Source: Acanthamoeba lenticulata (taxonomy: Eukaryota > Discosea > Longamoebia > Acanthamoebidae). Taken from it: a stretch of DNA of 36,047 nucleotides. Below the pieces are notes generated by a model, which was not told the DNA's origin, searched no databases, and saw only the letters and a program-made list of their open reading frames with translations. The DNA lies in contig NAVB01000259.1 of the NCBI GenBank assembly GCA_002179805.1, positions 1 to 36,047 on the forward strand, written 5' to 3'. Shown here piece by piece: positions 1-10,777 of this stretch. Made by a program: the position numbers and the translations under genes. The stretch's first letter is position 1. Each line of letters opens with the position of its first letter.

Positions 1-255
1 GGTACACTCTGCGTGGGGGGCAGCGAGGTGTGGGGGCCGCTTGGCTGGGCGTGGCTTGCTCCGCCGTCCGCCTCGAGGCGCCTGGTCGGCTGGGGGGCAG
101 GGGGCAGTGCCAGCTGGCGCCCGGTCGCCGCTGCAGCACTCCTGCCTGCTGTATGGCCCTGCCGCCCAAGCCGCGCCTGGGGGGGTGTGTACGGAGGCGT
201 GGCCTCTGTGCCTGCCGCGCGCATTTTTTCCCGCGCCCACAGTCTTTTTTAACAG

Positions 256-320
256 TCTGCGGACTGGAGGACATTCCGCACATTCACCGTATCCTTGACG
301 CTCACGTGAAGGTGCCGTAG
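256..320 (+). CDS. possible terminal exon of an upstream gene (partial)
   Basis: A pyrimidine tract ending in AACAG at 251-255 is followed by a short open stretch reading CGLEDIPHIHRILDAHVKVP and a TAG at 318-320. This is what a last exon entered in phase 1 would look like. The GC-rich sequence at 1-250 gives no convincing reading frame and may be intron or the rest of that gene. There is no family match I recognise and no independent support. It could equally be non-coding upstream sequence of the membrane glycoprotein gene that starts at 527. The stretch 321-526 shows nothing I can name beyond being the probable promoter of that gene. Confidence 0.25.
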
Positions 321-526
321 CCGTTACCCCCGAGCTGTAATTGGGCCCTCGTTTGCCCACATGTGCGCCATGGAACCGTCGACACAAACTTGAAGCTTCT
401 TCTGCGAACGAGCGTTTGCTCGGTGCCGCGCATGCTGGGCACAACGCCTTCTAATCACAGCAGTAGTTGCCATTGTCAAACTACCTTCCTCCGATATCTT
501 TCTTCTACACAAGCACAACACAAGAC

Positions 527-3500
527 ATGTTGCCCCGGTTGGTTCCGTCCTCGCCACCGGGCTCCGCCATGGCCCTTGCCGCTACGCTGGGCCTTCTACT
601 GGTGTGCATAATTGGCTCTCTTCCCCAGGTCGCTGGGCGCAATGGTACCAATGAGCAACATCATCGTGAGCTTGTCGTCTTCTTCTTCTTCTCATGGCTC
701 TGGTCGCTACGTGACCAGTTACCGTATGCGAGTCTGGTTGCGAATGGAGTTACTTTGATGGTGGCTTCGGCAACCTTACCGACGGCGACACCCTCGTCCT
801 TATCGGTCCGACCACCTTCAATCCGGACGGACTCCGCAACCTAACCTTCAACGTCACCTTCTGGTTCATGAACCCCCAAGCCACTCGTTTGTGTTGTTGC
901 TCACGCCCCGTTTTTGGCAAATGTCCGTAAGTAACTTACGCCACCGCCATTGGGCCGGACTTATCACTTTTTCTGTTGCTGTACAGGGGAATGGACAACT
1001 GCACCATCCACGCGAGTTCGGCGTGGCTGACTATCCTCCCCAACGTCTCCCTCAAGCTCAAGGGCGCCATCGAGTTTGTCAACACGGGTGCGTCTGTCTT
1101 CTCGTCGACGTGGTTAATTGGACGAAGGATGTACGTCTTCAAGGCGTTGCTCAACCGTGACGGCGTGCAGGCATCTTGCTCGGCGACGGGGCCGGCGTGG
1201 AACAAGAAGGCGATGTCACCTTCTTGGTCGGTGATGCTGAAAGTGGAGGTGCAGCCGGCTCTGCCTTCTTCTCCTTCTTCGTGAACGGTGTGGTGTGCTC
1301 AACTTGCATGAGTGATCATTGGGTTCAGCGCCAAGCATCTACACGGGGCTCACCCTACTGGGCGCGGCTCAGTGGTCACAACAGGGCCCGCTCCGGTTCA
1401 TTGTCAACGCCACCATCTCGGGCTCCTCCCTACAAGGTCCGCTTTCCGCCATGGCTGGCTTGGCCACGTGAGCTCAGACTGTGCTCATGTCACGACAGGA
1501 ATCTCTGTCGGAGCGCAGTCGCGATGGGTACAGGGGTCGACCGTCGAGTTCGAGGTCGAGGGCCACCAGGGCGTCGCCACGGGTGTGTGTGTGTGCCAAG
1601 CCAGTCCCATGACCATTCACCTTTGTGCTGATGATGATGATGATGATGGACTCTCACCAATGTGGGCGGATGGGCGACACAGGAGCTGTCCTGAGCCCCA
1701 CGGCTTCCTTGTGGACGTCGAGCGGCGATGTGAGCGTGTGGGCTTCTGGCGTCTTGGCCACGGGTCCGCCTTCCACTCTTCATCCTCCTCCTTCCTCTTC
1801 TTCTCACTCAACCAAACCTCGACGACTACAGGCCTGGACTTCTCGGGAGGAAGCAACACATGGAGCACGACGGGGCACCTGACCGTCGAATCCGCTAACG
1901 GGGCTCTCGGTGCGTCGACGCCCCAAACTTGGGGGCTCTTTCTCGGGAGCCAAAGAAACAGTCTTGACTGATGCGTGCGTGTTCGCAGGCGCGTCATTTG
2001 CCAACGTGACGTGGATCCAGCAAGGCGAGGCCGAGGTCTCGGCCACCGACGAGGCCATGGGCCTGCGCTTCGGGGGCTTGACCAACGTCTGGAACCAAAA
2101 CGCCGCCTTCTCGCTCGAGGCCCGCAACAACGCTACCGGTTCGTCGTCGTGGACTCTTTGACCTGCCTGGCTTTTGACATGCGCTTCGCTTACCGGAGCC
2201 GCCTCCGCGCAGGCGTCTTGGTGGCGGCCCCGCAGCAGTGGAGCCAGAACGGCATCTTCTCTGTCAACGCCAGCAGCGACGCGATCGGGCTGGACTGCCA
2301 GGACGTCGGCCTGCTGACGTGGACCTCGTCCCAGGTCGTCGTCCTTACCCCAAACGAATCGGGCATCTCCATCGGTGCGCCGCGAGCCCTGCTTCCCTCC
2401 CTTGTGTTGTTGGACTGGCGCCCCGCCCGCGCTGTTCGAAGCTCACCATTCCACACATTCCTCTCATGCCTCCCCAGCCGGGACGTGCGCGACGCCGGCG
2501 GCCAGCGCCACGCCCAGTCCGAGCCCGCAAATCCTGCTGTCCAACATGACCACGGTGCAGAGCATGCCCATGCTCTGCTTCAACCTCTCGGCTCCCGCCG
2601 TGCTCATCCTCCCCAAGGGTGCCCCCTGCTCTCCTCCTCTCTCTTCTCCGCCCAGCTTGTCTGACATCGGCCGCCAGACCAAAACGGCAACGTGCAGCAG
2701 CAGGCGGGTGTCTCGGTCTCGCTGGGCTCTGTGAGCCGCACGGATGCCAATGGCACCGTCATCGAGGAGGCAACGGTCACTGACGGTACGGTCGTCGGGC
2801 CCGTTCCCGCAAAGAATCCACCGAAATAATTGACTCTATTTTTTTTTTTTGTTGTTTTTTCAGGGATGTGGGGCGAAGAGGCCAACAACTCGCTGGGCGC
2901 GAGCCAGTCCTACGTCTACGCGTGCAACCTCAACTTCAACTCGACTTCCGCTACAACGACGAGCAAGCGCAACGGCGGCTCGGCCAACACGACGGTGCTG
3001 CAGCTTCAGTGGTATCTGTTCAACACCACCACCAACGTGACCCTCGGCGAGGGCCTCTCCTTTGGCATCACGCCGGCCTACACCAAGCTCACCGTGCGGC
3101 TTGCCAACTGGCCGTGGTCTGCATCGGACGCCGACGGCCGGGCCGAGTTGCGCATCGCCATCGATCCGCCCTTCACCGGCTCCGCTCCCCAGAGCGGCAG
3201 CGGCGGCGTCGTACGCGCCTTCGGCCTGTCGGGCCAGACGACGTCCTACACGGCCGGGACGGTGGCCACCACCGTGCGACTGGTCGACGCCGTCGAGATC
3301 GACGGGCAGGTGGTCTCGCTCAATGCGGCCGACGGCCGCCCGCCGGTGGAGTACTGGCTGGACGGCGCCGCGTCCCAACTGGTGCTTTCCTTTGGCCGCT
3401 TCAACAAGACGCTGGTCTACGATCCCGGTAAGTCCACCGAAGGCTTTTAAGGGACTTCCACCGAAAGCTGACAAAAACGTGGCCAATGAATGGGGACAGA

Positions 3501-3711
3501 TTTCGGGGTGCTGGTTGGAGGGACCGAGAATGGGGGGACGAGCAGCGACAACTTGGGCCTCATCATCGGCGTGGCGGTGGCGGTTCCGTTGGCCGTCCTC
3601 CTTGTGCTGGTGGTCATCGGCGGCGCGGTGGGGCTCACCTACTATCGCCGGCGACATCGCAACCTTGCGCAAGACAGCATCAATTTTGGCGAAGGAGACG
3701 CCCAGCTCTGA
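527..3711 (+). CDS. type I membrane glycoprotein with beta-helix-like repeats, 14 exons
   Basis: Proposed exons: 527-665, 719-926, 987-1087, 1171-1248, 1329-1436, 1499-1582, 1683-1763, 1832-1909, 1989-2138, 2213-2374, 2478-2618, 2678-2785, 2864-3427, 3500-3711, giving 737 residues. The start may instead be the ATG at 569, which leads straight into a signal peptide (ALAATLGLLLVCIIGSLPQVAG). The ectodomain has repeats of about 26 residues ending near G-x-x-x-W...G-x-V-x-F-x-V, for example GAQSRWVQGSTVEFEVEG and APQQWSQNGIFSVNASSD, which suggest a stacked beta-solenoid. There are many N-x-S/T sequons. Near the C-terminus lie a transmembrane helix (about residues 686-712), a basic YYRRRHR stop-transfer and a short tail ending at 3711. 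Twelve of 13 introns are phase 1. The donor of exon 4 is ambiguous (1230, 1248 or 1287 all fit). I do not recognise a named family; adhesion or recognition is only inference. Confidence 0.8.
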
Positions 3712-3827
3712 TTGGCACGAAAGACAGCACATTTTTTGTACATTCCGCCATGTGGACAAGAATATTTGTTTACTTCCTGTGATTTTTAAAATTAATCGTT
3801 AAATTTGGGTAGCTTTTGAAGCTATTC

Positions 3828-3833
3828 TTTATT
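3828..3833 (-). terminator. polyadenylation signal AATAAA of the quinone oxidoreductase gene
   Basis: The minus strand reads AATAAA about 29 bases after the TGA at 3862-3864. It lies in the short AT-rich gap (3712-3861) where this gene and the glycoprotein gene converge. The position suits a poly(A) signal for the minus-strand gene. Confidence 0.55.
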
Positions 3834-3861
3834 CTTTTTGAAACAACATAATGTTTGCGCC

Positions 3862-5206
3862 TCACATGCCGTGGAGCACGATCTTGCCCACGCTCTGGTT
3901 GCTCTCCATGTACCGGTGCGCATCCGCGACATGTTCCCAGGAGAAGCTCTTGGTGACGAGCGCCTTGAGCTTGCCCTCCTTGAACTTGTCCATGGCCGCC
4001 GCCTCGAATTCCTGTTATTGTCGTCAGCATTTGACGACGAGGACGACAATGATGACCGCGCGTACCTTGGTGAGCTTGACCTTGTAGTCCAGCGGGCGGG
4101 CGCGGAGAGTCGAGCCGCGGATGTTGAGCCGCTTGCGGAGGATGGCGCCGACGTCGCAGCTGGGCAGCTGCGAGCCGCTCAGAAAGGCCAGCACGACCAT
4201 CGTCCCGTCCGTCGCGAGCGCGGCCAGGTTCTGCTCCCAGTAATCGGCGCCGACAAAGTCGATCAGCACGTCAACGCCGCGGCCGCCGGTGACCTCGAGC
4301 ACGCGTTCCACCCACCGGCCGTCGTTGGCCCGACGGTCGATGGCCTCGTGCGCCCCGAGCGAGCGGCAGACGTCGAGCTTGTCGGCCGACGCCGTGACGA
4401 TCACCTGTGCGTCGGCCACCAGCGCGCGCGCCAGCTGGGTCGCCGCCGTGCCGACGCCGCTGGCGCCCGCGTGAATGAGCACGCGCTTCCCGTCGGCCAG
4501 GCCGCCGATCCAGACGAGGGCCTGGTAGGCCGTGAGGAAGGCCTCGGGCACGGCCGCCGCGTCGTCGAACGACAGGTTGGCCGGGATCTGCGCGTTGTCG
4601 TGTAGAGTTTCACTTAGTCATGGGGCCACCACGTGATTTGGGGATTGACAGTACGTGGATGGCCATGTCTTGGTGGATGACGCAGTACTCAGCGTAGCCG
4701 CCACCGCCCAGCAGCGCGCTGGTGTGACGTCAGCAAGAGATAGAATAAAATATAATATAATATAATATAATTAAATAAATGGATAAAACCTTAAGCAAAA
4801 AGAAAAAGAAAACAAGACGACACGACGCACCAGACGCGGTCGCCCGGCTTGAAGGCAGTGACGCCCTCGCCGACGGCCTCCACCACGCCGGCCATCTCCA
4901 GGCCCAGCACGTGTGACTCCCCGGGCGGAGGCGGGTAGCGCCCAGTCCTGTCGGCATTAGATGAGGAGCGAGTTCACCAAGATGGCAGCGTGCCACGAGC
5001 TTCCCCCTCACGAAACTTGGCACTCATCTGGGGAGTACGTGCCTTTGGACGACGTCGGCACGATTGAGCGCGGTTGCCTTCACCTTCACCAGAAGATGAG
5101 CAGGCTTGAGTTCGGGTCGCGGCAGGTCGTCTGCGACATAGAGCAGCTCGGCTCCACCATGGCCCGGCTCGCGAATAGCCACTGCACGCATCGTCACACC
5201 GCTCAT
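3862..5206 (-). CDS. NADPH:quinone oxidoreductase, PIG3/TP53I3-type MDR protein
   Basis: Five exons on the minus strand: 5206-5043, 4947-4831, 4718-4655, 4587-4066, 4011-3862, giving 338 residues, close to the 332 of human PIG3. The N-terminal GroES-like half shows LNRADVVQR-TGRYPPPPGES and GLEMAGVVEAVGEG; then GDRVCALLGGGGYAEYC; then the Rossmann half with the NADPH-binding turn HAGASGVGTAATQLA. The end SVGKIVLHGM is typical of the family. No zinc ligands of alcohol dehydrogenases are seen, as expected for quinone reductases. The family reduces quinones one electron at a time with NADPH in the cytosol. Intron 1 appears to use a GC donor (AAAG|GCACGT at 5042), because only that join restores the conserved QR-x-G-x-Y-x-PPPG. 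A zeta-crystallin-like relative is the alternative. Confidence 0.9.
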
Positions 5207-5283
5207 CTTGCTGCTGAAAACGAGTTTGGTGGTGTGGTATCGCCGTTACGTTTCATTTTCTTATTTTTTTTAAAAAACATATT

Positions 5284-5960
5284 TCATCGCCTCGACGGAC
5301 GTCTCTTGTCGAAGTCGCGCCAGGTCTTGCCGGTGCGCTCGATCCTTTTCCTGAGGCGGTCGAAGGCGGGCATCTTGGCGGTCACCAGCGCCCCATGACG
5401 CGTACGTGGTCGGCGTCGTGGCGCGGGTGCAGGTTGTGGGCGAGCTCGTGGCACACGATCGAGTACCAGTAGTCAAGCAGCTTCAGAGGCGAACCCGCCT
5501 TTGCGATGAGGACCTCCGCGTAGCGCAAGTTGAAGAAGGTGGAGCCGGTCAGGTTGAAGGCAATCCACTCCGAGTCTTCCCACACGATGTTGACGTGCTC
5601 GAGCGTGAGCGCAAAGACGTCCTTGGCCAGGAGGTGCAGCCCATGAGCAAAGCGCAAAAGCTCTTTGGTTACAACCGGAGGCGATTGCTGAAGAGGGTGC
5701 AGCGCCGCGGCGTCCATGTCTGTCGAGTCTACGGGCTCGACCCAGATCGAGATCCCAAAGATGGCGCCCACCGAAGAGCGGATCATGTTGAGCTCGTTCT
5801 GCAAATACACAGCGGAAGTCAAACTTGGCGTAGCGATTGGGCAGGTTAATCGTGTCGGACTGAGCGGCCGTGGTCCTTGAAAGGCACTGGTCGACGTCGC
5901 GTTGGTCGGCTACCACGACGCCGTCAGCTACGCCTCGTCTTCTCACGTTATCCTGCGCGC
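5284..5960 (-). pseudogene. C-terminal fragment of an HELAHN metallopeptidase-like (DUF3684-type) protein, two frameshifts
   Basis: The minus strand encodes DTINLPNRYAK, NELNMIRSSVGAIFG, WIAFNLTGSTFFNLRYAEVL and YSIVCHELAHNLHPRHDADH. This is the C-terminal signature of large fungal and protist proteins (DUF3684, often with an Hsp90-like ATPase domain) that carry an HExxH motif followed by H-x3-H. Two frame changes interrupt it, one near 5825 in a T run and one near 5400 in a G run. After the second shift the frame continues as ALVTAKMPAFDRLRKRI and stops at 5284-5286. Only the last ~220 residues are present; the expected >1000-residue N-terminal part is absent upstream, where an opposite-strand fragment begins. 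It may be a decayed gene piece or an intact short gene damaged by homopolymer sequencing errors. Confidence 0.6.
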
Positions 5961-5967
5961 TCTGCGG

Positions 5968-6358
5968 AGCAGTCCGTCCCAATGCCTCAATTGTCTTTGA
6001 TTGGCTGGCGATCTCGCCCACTGCAACCAACAAACCAACCACAGTTTCTCCCGCCGAGCGTGGAGGTGTTGGACATGTCCGATTGCCGCGGCCCGATCAC
6101 GAAACACCCGGGACAACGCGGTGATCTTGCCTTGGCCACCGGTCCTGCGCTCGCTCAAGTTGTGCGGCTACTTCTACACTATCTTGCTGTGGCGCGCCTT
6201 CATCAAGGTATGTGCCGAGCAGCGCGAAAGCCTGAAGTGGGCAACCATGAAGTGGCTCCCCGTCCCCGTTCTGCCTGTGGAAGATGAACTGGAGTCTGAG
6301 GAAGAGGACGAGGAAGAGAACGATGAAGATGGACAAGGGAGCCTCCTCTTGTGGAATT
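5968..6358 (+). pseudogene. LRR-like protein fragment with one frameshift
   Basis: The plus strand reads FLPPSVEVLDMSDCRGPITKHP in one frame, and after a one-base shift near 6108-6113 (a GGG run) continues NAVILPWPPVLRSLKLCGYF and VCAEQRESLKWATMKWL. It ends in a highly acidic tail and GSLLLWN with TGA at 6356-6358. The spacing of LPPSVEVLDMSDC and PPVLRSLKLCGY is that of leucine-rich repeats in amoebal F-box/LRR proteins. No start codon, F-box or upstream exon is visible, since the sequence to the left is the opposite-strand metallopeptidase-like fragment. I read this as a remnant of an LRR family member, or a gene with one sequencing error. Confidence 0.4.
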
Positions 6359-6431
6359 GATTATTCTACAAGTTTGGATCTGCTTGGTGCTCTATGTGTG
6401 ATGATTGTAGAATATTATGGAATAGTATTTT

Positions 6432-6437
6432 TTTATT
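6432..6437 (-). terminator. polyadenylation signal AATAAA of the cereblon gene
   Basis: The minus strand reads AATAAA 21 bases after the cereblon stop codon at 6458-6460, the usual distance for a cleavage signal. Confidence 0.55.
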
Positions 6438-6457
6438 GTCTTTTTGTTACAAAGCCC

Positions 6458-8985
6458 TCACGGGTCGAGGGCGGGAGAGGCCGCTTTGGCCGGAACGTGT
6501 GTGATGGAAGCGCGAGAGAGGCCGTAGAACGTGGCCGGTTGCGTGTCGGCGTTCACCGCCGTGAAGCGCCACCCCATGTGGTTAAAGCAGCGAGAACAGT
6601 ACGCTATCGTCCACGCGTAACCTGGAAACCTGTAAAATAAAAATAAATAATAATAATAATATAAAAATAATAAATAAATAAATAAATAAAAAATGAAAAA
6701 GGGTTGGCCGAATGTTGATAGGACGAACGAGCCGCGGCTGAGACGGACCAGGAGTTTTCGGTCGAAGGACGGCCCTCGAGGGTGAGCCCGCGCGTCTTGC
6801 GGAGCGTGATGGTCTGGTGCACAAAGCCCGACGGGTTCACGTACGCGCTCACCGGGCCCTCGAGCGACATGCAAAAGACGTCGCGGCTGCCGCCGACCTC
6901 GCGGCCGCAGCGCCGGCAGCAGATGGTGTCGTACGTCCGCATGATCTCCATCTCCCGCCGCAGCCGATCCGCCGCGCAGTTGACCTCGAGGAGCTCCTGC
7001 CGGGCCTTGTCGTCGAGCGGCAGGTTGGCCGCCAGCCAGAACGAGAACGACACCGGATCGGCGGCTGACGACGTGGACGACGACGACGGCGACGTGGACG
7101 ATGACGACGCCGACGTGGGCGATGACGAGGCGCGGAGGATGAGCTCGTCAAACATGAGCTTGGCTCGGCGGGCGAGCGCGCGCGTGTCGTAGAGCTCGTA
7201 GACCCAGAGCGGGTGCCACCCGACAGAGAACACACGTCGGGCGTGCGGCAGCGACGGCGTCGCGCCCATCACCTTCCCGCGTAATCCGCCGCCGCCGTTG
7301 TCGCCGCCGTTGTCGGACGACCTGAACGGCGCCGACGCGTAGCGGCCGCCCAGCGAGGCGAACGCGCCGCGCGGGAGGCTCGTCGGCTCTGCGCGTGTTT
7401 GTTTGCGTGTTCGTGTGGGACGGACCGGTGAGCGCCAGAAGAAAACGGCTTTGGCCGACCGGTCCACGCACCGTCGTCAGAGATGATGACCGCCTCGGCC
7501 GAGATGATGTGCTGCACGGGGTCCATCCACGCCCTGCCCATTTCCATATCATTTTTGAATTTCAAATTAATTTAAAATAAATATAATAATAATAATAAAG
7601 GAATGGAAAAAGGATGACGTGTCGGACCGGAGGATGCGAAAGCGCTGGCGGCCGACCGTGAGGACGTTGACGGCGCCGTCGGCCGAGGGCTGCTTGGCCA
7701 CCGAGCGGATCTGCGCGAGCCGCTTCGGAGTCAGTCTCTCGTGGTTGGCCAACCAAGCCCGAGAGGAAAGGGATTGGGGGGGGGGAGGAGGCGGTCAAGA
7801 CCTCGGCAGTGGTGCCCACGCGGGCCAGCCGGTGCGTCACGTCCTCGGACCTCCTGCCAGGCGCCGCACATCCGCGCGTGTGTCGTGTCATTCAACATAT
7901 CTGTCGACACACACACACGCACGAAACCCGCGCGCGTCCACGACGTACCGGGAGGTCGGGGACGGCGGCCGCTGGGCCTTGGGGATGTTGACCACGCCCA
8001 GCGTGCCCTGTATCTCGGCGCCGGCCTCGACGTTCGTGGCGGTGCCGTCGTCGTTGTTGTGGGGGCGGAGAAGGCGGTGCATGAGGCCCACGTAGGTGTC
8101 GGAGAAGAGGCGCAGCGGGAGGGTCTCGCCCGGCAGCAGCACGATCCCGTTCAGCGGGAAGATGGGCAGCACCACTCTGTGCGTCGACATCAACGTCAAG
8201 AGGTCGACAACAACAACGCAACACACAAGGAGTGAGCGCGATTGAGGCCAACGCGGGCGGCGGCTGCGGGTCGGAGGCGCGGACCGCTGCTGGCTGGAGA
8301 GGAAAGTGCGGCCGGCGACGGTGTCGAGGTCCTGCCCCAGGTAGGCGTGCGTGGCCGGCAGCGTCCGGTTGTAGGTCACCTCCTCGCCCTCGTCGTCTTC
8401 CTCTTCATCTTCATCCTCTTCGTCCTCTTCATCATCATCGCCCTCTGCGTCGTTGTCGTTGTTTTGAAGGCGGCCCCACACGGCACGCAGGTGGGCGAGC
8501 ATGGCCTGCACCTCGGCAGCGTCGAGCTGCTCGTCGTCGCCCTCCTCGAGCTGCTCAACCGCATGGTCGATGCCGCCACTACTACCACCATCGTCGGTCT
8601 GCCCGAGGAACTCGTCCAGCTCTGCGTCGTCATCAACGTCATCACCACCATCGTCATCGTCGTCGTCGTCGAGCTCGTCGTGGGCGCCTGGGTCGTCCTC
8701 CGCCTCGGCCTCGCTGAAGCCGTTGCGGCTACGCTCGTCGATCTCGGCGCCCACGCCGGCCTCGTCGGCTGCCGCCGTGTAGAGCGCGTGGTGGCTGTAG
8801 TGGGGCAGGGGCGGTGGCGCGGGGTAGGCGTTCCTGTACTCTTCTTCTTCATCTTCAAAATCGCTCATCTCCTCAGGCGGCCGTCCTCTGAGCCGCTGCG
8901 ATTGCGATTGACCGCTTGCTGCGTGCAGCTGCACGTCCTCCTCTTGACCGTCGTCATCCACAAGTTGTGGCAAATCTCTTTCCAT
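6458..8985 (-). CDS. CRBN: cereblon, CRL4 substrate receptor with Lon-like and CULT domains
   Basis: Seven exons: 8985-8285, 8176-7949, 7853-7802, 7710-7628, 7533-7472, 7388-6749, 6629-6458, giving 645 residues (human protein 442). The first ~200 residues are acidic and disordered. Then come YLGQDLDTVAGRTF and the Lon N-like domain with LPIFPLNGIVLLPGETLPLRLF, GTTAEI and VLTVGRQRFRIL. A Ser/Gly-rich insert sits in the middle. The C-terminal CULT domain has zinc cysteines C533/C536 and C600/C603, YVNPSGFVH, GRPSTENSW and FPGYAW. Trp589, Trp595 and Trp609 match the human pocket residues W380, W386 and W400, with identical spacing of 6 and 14. Cereblon brings substrates to DDB1-CUL4 ubiquitin ligase; the pocket binds thalidomide-type drugs and C-terminal cyclic imides. 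The extra length is mostly low-complexity acidic sequence. Identification is very secure. Confidence 0.95.
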
Positions 8986-9204
8986 TTTGTGTGCGAGCCT
9001 CGAAACAACTGATAAAAATATTTATTTTGTATTATTCGATAAATAAAATTGTTCAAAAATTGTCACGCAAGGAAATGCCAAGGGAACGGAGGCTGCTTGG
9101 CGTCCGTTCTTCTCGTCTTGTCGAGCGAGCCACACGCGAACAAGAAGGTCCCTTGCCCTTTTGGGTCTGTCTCGCGTTGGGCCACGATATCTCGGTCTGC
9201 CCAC

Positions 9205-10698
9205 TCATGGGACGCAAAAGTCGAGGAGGACTGGGAAGTGGTCCGAGGCGTCGCACTCGTGTAGCGTGCGGCAGGCGACCAGGCCAAAGCGGGCAAACGC
9301 GGGCGAGCACATGATGTAGTCGATCCGCAGCAGCGGGTTGCTGGTCCACACGGTGCACATCCGCCGTTCCTCCTCCGTCAAGACGCTCCTCCGTCCATCG
9401 CCCAAGACTGTCGTTGAGGACAACGAGGATGCTGCTGATGAGGATGAGGATGATGATGACGTCGAACCACCATCGTCCGTTGCCTCTTCTTGGCCAGACG
9501 TTGATGCTTGTCGGCGTCGCTGCAACTCGCGCCAAGCGTCCACGTAGCCCAGGGCGTCGAGGTGCGGCATGACGAGCTCTTCGCCCATGATCCAGCGCCG
9601 CCGCTCAAAGAAGCTGGTAATCATCTGGTGAGGGCCGTCGTCATCATCAGCAACGTCATCATCTTCATCTCCATCAGGCGGGGGTGACGTACGAGCCAGT
9701 GGCGGTAGGAATAGTCGGCCTTGGAGAAGGCGTTGAGGTCGCCTACGAGCAGGTGCGGCCTGAGGTCCAACGAGCCGACGAGCGCGCAGTCAGCATGAAG
9801 CATAATGATGATGGCGGCGATGATGGTGGTGATCAAGACCGACGTGGAGGTCGCACCGAGAGGGCGAGGTGTGGGCCAGGCACTGCTTCAGCTGGTGGAG
9901 CCGCACCTGCTCGTTGCGGTGCTCCAGGTGCGTGCCCAGCACGTCGATATCGACGCCCGCCTCACCGGCCTCGCGCGGCTGAATCGACGACGACAACGAT
10001 GAGTCAGCGATGTGATGAACGCGGCACACAGGCCAAGCCAAGAGGACGCTAAAGAGGAAGATGTGGAAAGGTACGGGAAGCGTGATGGTGGCGACAATGA
10101 CGGAGCGCAGCTCGTGCCAGACGCCGTTGAGGGTGCCCTCGGGGATGGGCACCGACTTGACGCTCTTGAACGGCCACCGCGAGAACATCGCGTTGCAGAG
10201 GCCGCAGCCTGCACATCAATTTGATGATGTAGAGGACGATGGTGATGATGAGGACCAGGGCAGAAGCGGTTCATGAGAGGGGAGGACAATACCGGCGGGC
10301 GCGTGGGTCCAGTAGGGCAGGTCTAGCGCTTGGGCGATCACCTCCAAGCAGGTCTGCTGTCGGCGCGGTGGCGGCATGTGGTGGACTTCGTCGAGGGTCT
10401 CTTCTTCCCCGTCTTCGTTGTTTGCAAGGCCGAGACTGCTTTGATTTCGATTGAATCGAATAAAATCTTGCACGCCTTCCTCTGCACTGTCAAAGAGGAA
10501 AGACGAGCTTGGCGGATCATAAGAATGTGGATGAAGCGCCTCATTAAGGACCAAGATGTCAGGTTGTAGCAGTTTCAATTGCTGCACGAGGCGAGGGAGC
10601 GCATGGCGACAGCCGCCATCAACGAACGAATGCACGTTGTACGTAATGACCCGCACGTTCACGCGCCCCGCTTCACTCCCCTGGCGATTGCAGTCCAT
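9205..10698 (-). CDS. endonuclease/exonuclease/phosphatase-fold metal-dependent hydrolase
   Basis: Five exons: 10698-10293, 10208-10075, 9978-9857, 9759-9693, 9624-9205, giving 382 residues. The start ATG at 10698 leads into VRVITYNVHSFVDG. Motifs in order are the first strand with Asn (ITYNVHSF), the metal-binding Glu (ILVLNEAL), DVLGTHLEH, LLVGDLNAFSKADY, IDYIMCS and the final ASDHFPVLLDF. This is the full catalytic signature of the EEP (DNase I/exonuclease III-like) superfamily. Substrates in the family range from nucleic acids to phosphoinositides, sphingomyelin and 2',5'-linked RNA; nothing seen here decides among them. No signal peptide is visible. A Gln/Ser/acidic insert sits before the last third. 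It lies 79 bases downstream of the RCC1-chromo-BAH gene on the same strand, but each has its own start and stop. Confidence 0.85.
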
Positions 10699-10713
10699 CG
10701 TTTGAAGATTTGA

Positions 10714-10719
10714 TTTATT
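10714..10719 (-). terminator. polyadenylation signal AATAAA of the RCC1-chromo-BAH gene
   Basis: AATAAA on the minus strand lies 58 bases after the TAG at 10778-10780 and only 15 bases before the ATG of the next gene (10698). The cleavage site would therefore fall at or inside the start of the downstream coding sequence. Confidence 0.5.
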
Positions 10720-10777
10720 GCTTCCTTGTTGTAGAACAAAGATAAGTGAATCTAGTTTCACAGACAACGCGTTCAAG

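Noticed and set aside
1081..1180. Retaining sequence 1088-1170 as coding in the glycoprotein gene
   Set aside because: Reading on breaks the repeat pattern, whereas GTGCGT at 1088 and GTGCAG at 1165-1170 give a phase-1 intron in line with its neighbours.
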